Shown piece after piece: positions 43,925 through 51,707 of a stretch of DNA of 64,000 bases. The position numbers and the translations under genes are program-made. Numbering within the stretch: position 1 is the first letter of the stretch; every line of letters starts with the position of its first letter. The notes under the pieces were generated by a model. The model did no database searches. It was not told the origin of the DNA and worked only from the letters and a program-made list of their open reading frames with translations. Origin of the DNA: Gammaproteobacteria bacterium (GTDB lineage Bacteria > Pseudomonadota > Gammaproteobacteria > Steroidobacterales > Steroidobacteraceae); NCBI GenBank assembly GCA_016707425.1, contig JADJHU010000008.1:1-64000 (forward strand), in the 5' to 3' direction.

Positions 43925-45113
43925 TCAGGCTCTCTTGACGCGCGGCAGGCCCAGACCCATCTGGGCCACCATGTCGCGCATGACTTCGTTGGTGCCGCCG
44001 GCAAATCCGTAGACCGGCACCGTCCGGTAGAGCACATCCAGCATGCCCTCGAGCGGCACGCCCGGCGAGCCGCGGCGCAGCGTCGCATCGGGCCCGAGGA
44101 CTTCCAGCATCTGGCGGAAGACGCTGAGGAAAGTCTCATAGCCCAGGATCTTGATGGCCGAGGCCTCCGCTGCCGTGAGCGTGCCCTGCGCGATGCCCCA
44201 GGCCTGCCTGCGGCAGGCGAGATTGAGCGTCTTCAGCGCCGCGTAGATGCGCGCCATGTTCATCTGCACCCAGGGCTGATCGACGAGCCGTGCCCCGTCG
44301 CGGGTCTCGTGCACGTGCTCCAGCACCTTGCTGTACACCAGATTCGCGATGCCGGGGTTCATCAGCGCGAGGCGCTCGCGGTTGAGCTGGCTGGTGATGA
44401 CCGCCCAGCCGCCGTTCTCCAGGCCGATGAGATTCCGTGCCGGCACGCGCACCTGGTCGTAGAAGGTCTGGTTGGTGTGGCCGTCGGCGACGGTGTGGAT
44501 CGGGGCGTGGGAGAAGCCCGGCAGAGTTCGTCGGCACGAGGATCAGCGACAGACCCTTGTGGCGCGCGTGTGCATCGTCGTGCGCCGTGCGCACCGCGAG
44601 CCAGATGTAGTCCGCGAAGTGCCCCAACGAGGTGAAGACCTTGGCGCCGTTGATGACGTACTCGTCGCCCTGGCGCTCGGCACGGGTCTTGAGGGCCGCG
44701 AGATCGGTGCCGGCGCCAGGCTCTGTGTAGCCGATGGCGATGACCACCTCGCCGCCGAGGATCTTTGGCAGGAGCTCTCTGCGCACCTCGGGCGAACCGA
44801 ATTCGGCGATCGCCGGGCCCATGGACTCCGAAGTGAGGTACGGGAAGGGGAAGCCTGAGCGCGTCACCTCCTCGATGAAGATGTACTGCTCGATGGGGCC
44901 ATGGCCCTTGCCGCCGAGCTCCACCGGCCAGCCTAAGCCGATCAGCCCGTCACTGCCCATCTTCCGCAGCGCCTTGCGGAAGAGCGGGCCGCCGCCTTCG
45001 TTGCCGTAGGTGTTGACGAGCTCGTGCCTGAGTTCCGGCGTCATGAGCTCGCTCATGTAACGCCGCAGGTACTGGCGCAGCTCTTCCTGCTCTGCCGTGA
45101 ATGCCGTTTGCAT
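43925..45113 (-). CDS. Acyl-CoA dehydrogenase, first subunit, one frameshift at about 44523
   Basis: The first frame (from 45113) reads MQTAFTAEQEELRQYLRRYM, LGWPVELGGKGHGPIEQYIF, VIAIGYTEPGAGTDLAALKT (FAD-binding block) and stops matching after LSLILVPTNS. The next frame resumes PGFSHAPIHT region then RVPARNLIGLENGGWAVITS and ends GGTNEVMRDMVAQMGLGLPR. One extra base near 44523-44526 accounts for it; the length is 1 modulo 3 (about 395 residues when restored). It is the first gene of the five-gene beta-oxidation operon and likely pairs with the subunit at 42851-43921. Confidence 0.85.
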
Positions 45114-45229
45114 CCGCCCTCACGCTCCGAGGCACCGCCGAGCCGATGCCGGGGGGCGGCGCAAATTTCCTGATTGATCAAAATATATTAGCAGAGCACT
45201 GCCGGCCGGGCGATACGCGTGACTTTTCG
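45114..45229 (-). promoter_or_regulatory. Promoter region of the beta-oxidation operon
   Basis: A 116-base gap between the acyl-CoA dehydrogenase start and the DUF1214 remnant. It contains a short AT-rich island on an otherwise GC-rich background, with the palindrome TTGATCAA at 45174-45181 and TATATTAGC beside it. The GATCAAT core is shared with the candidate AraC sites at 27418 and 29526, but the wider sequence is not. No clear -35/-10 pair could be assigned. Confidence 0.35.
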
Positions 45230-45627
45230 TCAGTCGACGAAGTGCTCGGCGGCGGCACGCTGGCGCGGCGCGAGGTCTGCACGGCACTCCTCGGCCGAGG
45301 CATGAACGGCGTCGACAGGTCATCGCCACCTCGGCGACGGCGATCTTGCGCACCGAGGGCATCGGCGTCGAGTTGCGCTCCGTCCAGCGGCCCTGCACAA
45401 CCCCTATCGGATAGCCTGCGGCGTCGAGCCAATTGGGCACGCCCGGATCCTTTGCCGAGACCACGATGCGGAGCTTCCAATCTGCATCCACGCATCACTG
45501 CGCGCCGTTCAGGCTGCTGTGGTTGTTGTACGCGTCGGTGGTCTCGAACATGTCGTTGGTGAGGATCAGCGACGATTAGCCACAGCTCTTCGGGTACTCC
45601 GACTCGATGAGCAGCGCCTCGTCGCCC
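45230..45627 (-). pseudogene. DUF1214-family gene, C-terminal half (interrupted by IS21-type element)
   Basis: Minus-strand sequence reads LKGDEALLIESEYPKSCG, a stop, then SSLILTNDMFETTDAYNNHS, VSAKDPGVPNWLDAAGY (DUF1214 signature) and, in another frame, ECRADLAPRQRAAAEHFVD ending at 45230. The first words align with the intact paralog at 31368 (ELAPDEALIAELHQPVESEY). Reading directly across the insertion site with one copy of the duplication removed restores FYYEGACALKGDEALLIE. Extra stops and shifts show the gene has decayed further. Confidence 0.78.
45623..45627. repeat. Target site duplication CGCCC, left copy
   Basis: CGCCC immediately outside the left end of the IS21-type element; the same five bases follow the right end at 47831-47835. 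Removing one copy and the element rejoins the DUF1214 reading frame. Confidence 0.75.
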
Positions 45628-45647
45628 TGTCAAGCGACACCCAGTTT
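45628..45647 (+). repeat. IS21-type left terminal inverted repeat
   Basis: TGTCAAGCGACACCCAGTTT, pairing with the right end read on the opposite strand. A related subterminal repeat follows at about 45654-45676 (GGCGACATGTACC). Confidence 0.7.
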
Positions 45648-45699
45648 CACGCGTTAGGGCGACATGTACCTTTACGCACCCGGGTCGGGGTTAATGGGT

Positions 45700-46472
45700 T
45701 CAGGAACGCACGGTTCCGAGGGTGTGCTCGAGGTCTCTGAGTCGGTAGCTCCTCCCCTTGATGTTGAGTACGTGCGCCTTATGCAGCAGGCGGTCGAGGA
45801 TGGCGGTGGTGAGCGCCTCGTCGCCGGCGAGCAGCTCGGTCCATTCGCGCACGCTCTTGTTGGTGGTGATCAGGATCGAGCCGCGGCCGTAGCGGTAGGC
45901 GACCAGTCGGAAGAACAGGCTGGCCTCCTCGCGGCTCATCGGTTCGAAGCCGAGCTCGTCGATGATGAGCAGACTGGTGGAGAGGTACTTGCGACGGCGC
46001 AGGCGTGCGGGCGGCAAGTGAGCATCGGTCTTGAGCGCGATCTTCAGCTCGTCGAAGCGGTAGAACTGCGCGGAGAAGCCGTGCTCGATGCCTTTGACGC
46101 CGAGACCGACGGCCAGATGGCTCTTGCCGACGCCGGGCGGTCCTTGGATCAATACGGTCTCGGCGGCCCGGATGAACGCGCAGGTGGCGAGGGTCTCGAT
46201 GCGCGAACGCCCGATCGCTGGCTGGAATGCAAAGTCGAAGTCGGCGAGCGTCTGGCCGGGCGGGAGGTTGAGATGCGCAGTGCCGTGCGCGTGCAACGTG
46301 CCTCGCGAGCCTGGTACTCGATCTCGAGCATCTGCTCGAGGAACGCATGCGGGGCAGTGCTGTGCTTGACGGAGTCGGACAGCAGGTGCTCGAGCTGCTC
46401 GGCGGCGTAGGGCATCCCCAAGGCGAGCAGCCGCTCGCGGGTGTGGTCGATGTCGAGCTTGCGGCGGCTCAT
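45700..46472 (-). pseudogene. istB: IS21 transposition helper ATPase IstB, one frameshift
   Basis: An AAA+ ATPase. The N-terminus from ATG 46472 (MSRRKLDIDHTRERLLALGM, then FLEQMLEIEYQAREAR) is in one frame and the body in another: LPPGQTLADFDFAFQPAIGR, Walker A GPPGVGKSHLAVGL, Walker B LLIIDELGFEPMS and ITTNKSVREWTELLAG. The shift lies near 46265-46300. The length is 2 modulo 3 (about 257 residues when restored), consistent with one lost base. IstB normally recruits IstA to target DNA. The start overlaps the IstA stop. Confidence 0.82.
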
Positions 46473-47740
46473 CGGGCGGCCTCCGCGAGCGCGGCATACA
46501 GGTCGAGCGGACGACGCTCGACGGGCATCATCGCCAGCTCCTGCAGGCGCCGACCGAGTCGACCGAGGGGCGTTGGTGGTGCCACCGTGGGCGTGGCCGG
46601 ACCGTCGTAGTGGCGCGGATCGATCACCAGGCGCTCGGCGGTGTGGCGCGGATGGTCGGCCACGACACACCGATCGGCGATCACCTGCACGCGTCCGGCG
46701 CCACCGCGTACCTCGACCGTGCGGCCGAGGTTGGCGAACGGGACCGAGTACTGGTGACCCTCGAAGGCGACCAGCGCGTCGCCGGCCACGCGACGGGTGG
46801 CGACGTGATCGAACGGCACGGGCAGGATCGGCAGCGGCGCGAGCCGCTCGCGCTCGGCGTGCCAGGCCTCCCACACCGAGGTGCCGGTCGCCGGGCAGCG
46901 CCGCCGGCGGGCCGAGTGCTCGACCTCCGCGTCAGTGCGCACCTGCAGCTCTTCCACGCTGTCCCAGGCCCGCTCGGCCGGGACCGGCCGAAGCGCTGGG
47001 TGCGGACAGCGCGTTCGACCTTGCCCTTGTGCTCGGGGCTGTACGGGGCGCAGGGGTCGATGTGGAAGCGCACGGCACGAGCGTAGGCCCGGTAGCTGGC
47101 GTTGAGCTCGCCCCAGGCGCCGGCGCCGTGTACGACGGCGGTCTTGGTGTTGTCGACGCGAACGACGGCCGGGATGCCACCGAGGCGCGTGAACGCGCCG
47201 TTGTGCCCGGACAGCCAGGACAGCTGGTCCTCGCTGGTCATCCACACGATCGCGTCGAAGCGCGAGTGCGACAGCACCATGTGGAAGGCGTGCAGGGTCT
47301 GCTCGCGGCCGGCGACGATCAGGCCCGGGAACTGCGCCCAGTCGACCTGTGCCTGGCTCCGGGCGGCGTCTCCACGCGCCGCCGGGCGCGCCGCGGTGGA
47401 CGCGGATAGACATCGCCCACGAAGCGCTGCACCGAGCGCAGGCTGCCCGGGTAACCGTGCTCAGCCACGAGCCAGTCGTGCAGCGCGGCGACGTTGACCG
47501 GTGCCGCCCCATGCTGCGCGAGCCAGTGATCGATCGCCGCGCGATACGCGCCCGCCCGGCGCTGCTGACGAGCGCGGCCGTCGCTCGCTCCGTCGGCGAG
47601 GCGGCGCAGGTGATAACGGACAGTCCCTTCGCTGAGCGACAGCTCGCGCGCAATGCGCCGCTTCGGCATCCCTTGGTGGCCAGCGTCTTGATGGTCATGC
47701 GGATCTCCAGATCGGTGCTCGCCACGTCCGCCTCCGCCAT
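46469..47740 (-). pseudogene. istA: IS21 transposase IstA, several frameshifts
   Basis: Pieces of IstA occur in order: MAEADVASTDLEIRMTIKTL at 47740, then a HTH MPKRRIARELSLSEGTVRYH, then the DDE catalytic core VWMTSEDQLSWLSGHNGAFT, RVDNTKTAVV and YSPEHKGKVERAVRTQRFG, and the C-terminal beta domain VAFEGHQYSVPFANLGRTVE. Each block is in a different frame, so at least three indels are needed. The conserved DN and PEHKGKVER-E residues of the rve fold are still legible. Non-functional as read. Confidence 0.8.
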
Positions 47741-47810
47741 CGCTGCGATGGCGGACGAGGCTACTCGGCCGACCCGAAGATGCGTAAATCTGGGTGTCGC
47801 CTTACACGGA

Positions 47811-47830
47811 AGTTAGGCTGTCGCTCTACA
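47811..47830 (-). repeat. IS21-type right terminal inverted repeat
   Basis: On the minus strand TGTAGAGCGACAGCCTAACT. Pairs with the left end. A second copy of the motif (AAGGCGACACCCAG) is present just inside, near 47790-47803. Confidence 0.7.
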
Positions 47831-47835
47831 CGCCC
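47831..47835. repeat. Target site duplication CGCCC, right copy
   Basis: Direct repeat of 45623-45627, flanking the IS21-type element. Confidence 0.75.
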
Positions 47836-48617
47836 TTCAGCGCACAGGCGCCCTCGTAGTAGAACTGGCCAAACAGGCCGCCGAAGGTCGCAACGACATC
47901 CCACATCTTGAACCTGTTGACGTAGCCGCCCACACCCAGCTACTCGACATGATCGACGAGAAAGAGCGCCGTGTGGCTGGTGGCGGCAGCGAGCTCGCGG
48001 AGACGTTGCTCGAGGCCGACGTCTGCCGGGCGCGGCCGCGTTGCCGGCGCATCGACCCGCTCGATCGAGATCGTCGGGTCGTGCCCCCTCCGACCAGTCG
48101 TAGGCGACCTGGCGGAGCAGGAGCTTCGTGCCGGCAGGATCGAGCTGTCACCAGTCGCCGACATGACCCTTCGGCCTGCCAGCGCTCGGGAGCACCTCGA
48201 AGTTGCCGTCCCTGTCCTTCTTCAGCGTGTTGAGATCGCATTAGGTCGTCGCGCGGATGCCGCCGTCCATGGCGGGCGGCGCGAACGTGTCGATCCTCGC
48301 GATGCGCAACGCCCCTGCGCGCGCGCAGCCGGTAGCGGCCGCCCGGCGTGATCTGAGCGGTGCGATAGATGATGTCGGCGATCGACTGAAAGACGTTGAA
48401 CACGAGGTTGAGCGCGGGCCGGAGCATCGGGTGATCGCCGTCTGGCCCGATCGCCTGCTGCACCTGGGACGCGAGCTCGTGCAGGCCATCGACGAAGGCG
48501 TCCCAGGCCGGCACCAATGGGCCGACCTGAGGCTTTGGGGGACGGCGCGGCCCGAGCCGCGATTGACAGAGCCGCAGTGGCGGCAGCGCCAATGACGGTG
48601 GTCTTCGAACCACGCAT
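47831..48617 (-). pseudogene. DUF1214-family gene, N-terminal half (interrupted by IS21-type element)
   Basis: From ATG 48617 (MRGSKTTVIGAAATAALSIA, a signal-peptide-like start with an AGGGAG site) the frame shifts near 48540 to PAWDAFVDGLHELASQVQQ, LRPALNLVFNVFQSIADIIY, TAQITPGGRYRLRA, then IARIDTFAPPAMDGGIRA and further pieces in changing frames (CDLNTLKKDRDGNFEVLP) until GQFYYEGACALKG at the insertion site. Together with 45230-45627 this gives a protein of about 395 residues, related to the intact DUF1214 gene at 31368 but with an apparent export signal. Multiple lesions besides the insertion. Confidence 0.7.
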
Positions 48618-48637
48618 GAACATACTCCCTGTCGATC

Positions 48638-48760
48638 TCAGACCTTACGTCGCTCCGGCTTGACGAGCTTCAGCGTTAGACCGAAGGTATCCTCAGGATC
48701 GAAATGCGCACAGCGTCTGGAGTCGGCCTCATCGCCCCGACCCGTCAGATGCAGGCCTGC
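48638..48760 (-). pseudogene. Possible VOC-family C-terminal fragment
   Basis: Between the DUF1214 remnant and the DUF7064/7065-like gene the minus strand encodes LTGRGDEADSRRCAHFDPED followed by TFGLTLKLVKPERRKV and a stop at 48638. The ending resembles the last strand of VOC proteins (hPkdtfGvllELVeP). No start or preceding module is present. Tentative. Confidence 0.4.
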
Positions 48761-48779
48761 CGCCCCCGCCTTCGCGCGG

Positions 48780-49958
48780 CTACCAGAACGAATCCGCCGC
48801 CTTCAGTCCATGCCTGTCGCTGCCGCCGGTGATGACCGGCTGCCAGTTGCCCCAGCCGCGCCCGCCGCCGACGGGATCGGTGACCCGCACGACTGTGTCG
48901 CGGATCTGGTGCAGGCGCCGGGCGTTCTCGGGTGTCGTGCAGTCGGCAATGCGCTCGCCATCGACATGCAGTTCGCCCCGCCAGCCGCCGTGGTGGTGAC
49001 CGTCGAAGCCGAAATACAGGCCCGCGCCGAGATGGAAGCCCGTATCGGAAAGCACCTCGACTTCCAGCGGACGCGCGGAGCCATCGGCCATGCGGCAGTG
49101 GAGCCGCCCGCCCAGCAGGCGCCGATTGCGCGGGCCGTAGCGGAGCTCCGGCTCGATGTCCACGATGCACTCGATGCGCCCGTCGGGGTGCTCCACGGCC
49201 GCCATCACAGTCTTGTGACGGGTGGTCGCCAATTCCACGATCGCGCAGTTCAGGAACAGTGCATAGTGCGAGCCATCGGGCCGCTCGAGATAGATCGGGC
49301 TCCAGACGAACTCGTAGTTGCCGCCGCCGAGACCATCGCCCAGCGGCTCGGCATCTGCGAGCGGCTGACCGACGCCGTAGCGCACGCCCCAGGAGTGATC
49401 GCGTGTGCAAACCCATGTGTCGGGCCGGATCTCGGTGCGTACGCCGTCGACCTCGATCCAGCCCGAGGCCACACCCGTCTGGTGAAAGCGCGCGAGCTCG
49501 GCCGAGATCCGATAGCCGTGGCGGATGTGCGTGCGGTCCTCGAAGCGCGCGGGCACACGCCCCTCGAAGAGGCAATCGAAGGCGATCGGCTGCACGTCGT
49601 TGCGCTCGAGAACGAAGCGCACCTTCTTCAGCGGCTCGACGACCTCGTAGCGCACGGGGCCGATCACCGTGCGGTTCGGCTCCGGGGACAGGCGGCGGCT
49701 CGCGCGCACCGTGATCTGCTCCTTGCCGCGTGAGATACCGGCGTAGCAGTCCATGACGTTGCGGTTCGTGTACTTGCCGAGACCGAAACCGAGCTGCAGG
49801 CTCCCGTCGCGCGCCATGGCCATAGCGCAGACCTTCTCCGTCCACGAGGGATCGCTGGTCCCGACGCAGGCAAAGGAATCGATGGTCTGGTGGCAGAACT
49901 GCTCATCGGCCTCGGTCAGTTGACCAATCGGGTTGCTGGAGGGACTCACGTTGCTCAT
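48780..49958 (-). CDS. DUF7064/DUF7065-like (hydroxyneurosporene synthase/AttH-like) protein, second family member
   Basis: A 392-residue protein, MSNVSPSSNPIGQLTEADEQ at the start. Conserved blocks are FEDRTHIRHGYRISAELARF, TGVASGWIEVDGVRTEI and WVCTRDHSWGVRYGVG near residue 215, then VWSPIYLERPDGSHYALFLN. It shares this core with the product of 16781-17890. No signal peptide. The ATG at 49958 overlaps the stop of the kinase-like gene (ATGA). It ends the molybdoenzyme operon just as its relative ends the carboxylase operon. A role in binding or modifying a lipophilic intermediate is possible but unproven. Confidence 0.72.
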   Translation of the reverse strand: MSNVSPSSNPIGQLTEADEQFCHQTIDSFACVGTSDPSWTEKVCAMAMARDGSLQLGFGLGKYTNRNVMDCYAGISRGKEQITVRASRRLSPEPNRTVIGPVRYEVVEPLKKVRFVLERNDVQPIAFDCLFEGRVPARFEDRTHIRHGYRISAELARFHQTGVASGWIEVDGVRTEIRPDTWVCTRDHSWGVRYGVGQPLADAEPLGDGLGGGNYEFVWSPIYLERPDGSHYALFLNCAIVELATTRHKTVMAAVEHPDGRIECIVDIEPELRYGPRNRRLLGGRLHCRMADGSARPLEVEVLSDTGFHLGAGLYFGFDGHHHGGWRGELHVDGERIADCTTPENARRLHQIRDTVVRVTDPVGGGRGWGNWQPVITGGSDRHGLKAADSFW

Positions 49959-51070
49959 GCAAGCAGCTCCTCGATGAGCTTGCGGCCAAAGAGATAGTCG
50001 TTCGTGTCGGCCGAGCTTTCCCACTCGCCGAAGCGGATGCGTCGCTGGGAAATCCGGATCTCCACCAGCGTCTGCTGCAGCAACGCATAGGCAATGTACC
50101 AGTCGATGTCGCGCAGCCGCGTTCCGGTCAGGCGCTCGTAGGCCGCCACGACCTCGTCGCGGCGCAGGAAGCCCGGCATCGCATCCAGGCCCGCCATCCT
50201 GGCGGCGATGTGGCGGAAGTACTGGTGGAAGAAGATCAGATAGCCGACGTCGAACTCGCGGGGCACCAGGGCGGCCTTTTCCCAGTCGAGCACGGCCGTC
50301 GGCTGGAAGTCGCGCCACAGGATGTTCGCCGGGCGCGCATCGCCCCAGCACACGACGGGCTCGCCTTCGTGCTCGGGCCAGTGGCGCTCGAGCCATGCGA
50401 AGAGTGCCTCGGCGAGCGGAAAGCGCAGGCCGCTGCGGCCCCATTCGTAATAGGCCCGCTCGCGCGCGAAATGCCGCCGCAGCGGGCTCTCCCCCGGATG
50501 CTCGAGCTGCAGGAACGCCGTCTCCGCCGGCGTCGCCTCGACACCGTGCACACCGGCGAGCACGTTGATGAGCTGCTGCTGCACGAGCGCCTGCTGCGCG
50601 GGGCTCGCCTCGTACAGCCAGCCGCCGAAGACATAGGGCGGATTGTCGGGGACCATCTCGCCGTCGATGCGCTCCATGACGAAGAACGGCACGCCGAGAG
50701 GCTCGGCGCTGCGCTCGTGCCACAGGACGCGCGGCACCGGCACCCTGCTCCGCTCGCCGACGAGGCGCATCACGCCGACCTGCAGATCGAAGTCGTAGCT
50801 CGGAAAGAGCGGGAAGGCGTCCGCTGGCGGCGGCAGGCGCGCCACGAAACCCCCCGTGCACTCGACCCCGCCCCCGCTCCAGCTCAGGTCGAAGAGCAGC
50901 GTCTCGCTCGACATCCCGGCCTTGCCCGGGCGTGTCAGGGACGAGAGCTTCGGTCGCGCCGCAGGCCCCAGGGTGCGCGTGAACCACTCCGTCAGACGCT
51001 GACCGAGATCGTCGGCATCCCGCGTCGTGGTGCGCGGCTCAACATCCAGTCCGGATTTCTCTGAAGTCAT
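49955..51070 (-). CDS. Phosphotransferase (APH/choline-kinase-like) family protein
   Basis: A 371-residue kinase-fold protein. N-lobe ARPKLSSLTRPGKAGMSSET is followed by VPFFVMERIDGEMVPDNPPY (hinge). The catalytic loop is VVCWGDARPANILW near residue 245, with the metal-binding AVLDWEKAALVPREFDVGYL after it. Such proteins in steroid and acyl-CoA clusters are commonly annotated as APH-like, and some phosphorylate sterol or alcohol groups. It lies 7 bases after the chaperone gene, so it is co-transcribed with the molybdoenzyme. It may act on a hydroxylated product; this is inference. Confidence 0.84.
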   Translation of the reverse strand: MTSEKSGLDVEPRTTTRDADDLGQRLTEWFTRTLGPAARPKLSSLTRPGKAGMSSETLLFDLSWSGGGVECTGGFVARLPPPADAFPLFPSYDFDLQVGVMRLVGERSRVPVPRVLWHERSAEPLGVPFFVMERIDGEMVPDNPPYVFGGWLYEASPAQQALVQQQLINVLAGVHGVEATPAETAFLQLEHPGESPLRRHFARERAYYEWGRSGLRFPLAEALFAWLERHWPEHEGEPVVCWGDARPANILWRDFQPTAVLDWEKAALVPREFDVGYLIFFHQYFRHIAARMAGLDAMPGFLRRDEVVAAYERLTGTRLRDIDWYIAYALLQQTLVEIRISQRRIRFGEWESSADTNDYLFGRKLIEELLA

Positions 51071-51077
51071 CCGGTGA

Positions 51078-51707
51078 TTATGCCTCGCCGGCGAGCGCCG
51101 TCACCCGCCGCAGCTCCGACTCGAGGAAACGCTCGAGCAAGCGTGTGAGCTCGAGAAAGAAGCGCATCGGTTGCGCCGCGGCGAGCGCCCGGCGCATGAG
51201 CGGCAGCCAGGCCAGGGGGTGGCGGACGAGAAAATCGCGCTGCGCGCGCCGCAGGCCCGTGAGGCTCTCCTCATCGCTCCCCGCCTGCACCTCCTGGAAG
51301 CTCAGGAAGTGCAGGAACTCGAGCTCCGTCGTGAGGTGATCGGGCTGCTCGCGGCGCTCGTCCGAGAGCGCGAGACCGAAGAACTCGTAGAAGCGCAGCA
51401 GCTCCTCGAGCGCCTGCAGATCGCCGCCGCCCCCGTAGTGCCCGCCGTGGAGCGGGCAGACCGGGCCGGCTTCGCCTGCATCGAAGAGTCGCGTGAACTC
51501 CACCTGCAAGGCATCGTCGTCCGGCCCCGCATCGCGCAGCGCTGCCCAGTCGGCGTCTGCCACGAGCGCCGGGTCGACGGCACCGAGCATCTGGCGCAGC
51601 GCCTCGGCGAGCGCCCCGTCGCGGATGACTTCGAGTGCCTCGCGGTCCGGATACTCGAAGGCGGTTGCGAAGCTCCGATAAAGCATGCTCCGCAGCGCTG
51701 CCGTCAC
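51078..51707 (-). CDS. TorD/NarJ-type molybdoenzyme assembly chaperone (EbdD-like)
   Basis: A 209-residue all-helical protein. It contains RSFATAFEYPDREALEVIRD, VEFTRLFDAGEAGPVCPLHG (the conserved E-Y-x-R-L-F and P-x-H-G region near residue 75-90) and HLTTELEFLHFLSFQEVQ (the H-x-x-x-E-L-x-F-x-H motif of the TorD/DmsD family). These chaperones hold the alpha subunit until the molybdenum cofactor is inserted and block premature Tat export. The GTG start at 51707 overlaps the alpha stop (GTGA). Gene order alpha-chaperone fits ebdABCD-like and clr/ser/ddh operons. Confidence 0.85.
   Translation of the reverse strand: MTAALRSMLYRSFATAFEYPDREALEVIRDGALAEALRQMLGAVDPALVADADWAALRDAGPDDDALQVEFTRLFDAGEAGPVCPLHGGHYGGGGDLQALEELLRFYEFFGLALSDERREQPDHLTTELEFLHFLSFQEVQAGSDEESLTGLRRAQRDFLVRHPLAWLPLMRRALAAAQPMRFFLELTRLLERFLESELRRVTALAGEA

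Larger units (their letters stand above)
45628..47830 (-). mobile_element. IS21-family insertion sequence, 2203 bp, decayed
   Basis: Bounded by imperfect terminal inverted repeats starting TGT: left TGTCAAGCGACACCC (45628), right, read inward on the minus strand, TGTAGAGCGACAGCC (from 47830), with 12 of 15 bases matching. Inside each end a second copy of the GCGACA motif occurs (near 45654 and near 47800), as in IS21 multiple end repeats. It carries istA and istB in the typical overlapping order (ATGA at 46469-46472) and is flanked by 5-bp direct repeats. Both genes have frameshifts, so the element is probably immobile, unless these are base-call errors. Confidence 0.85.

Noticed and set aside
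45174..45181. Third AraC operator
   Set aside because: Only the GATCAAT core matches; the surrounding bases differ from the 29-bp repeat.
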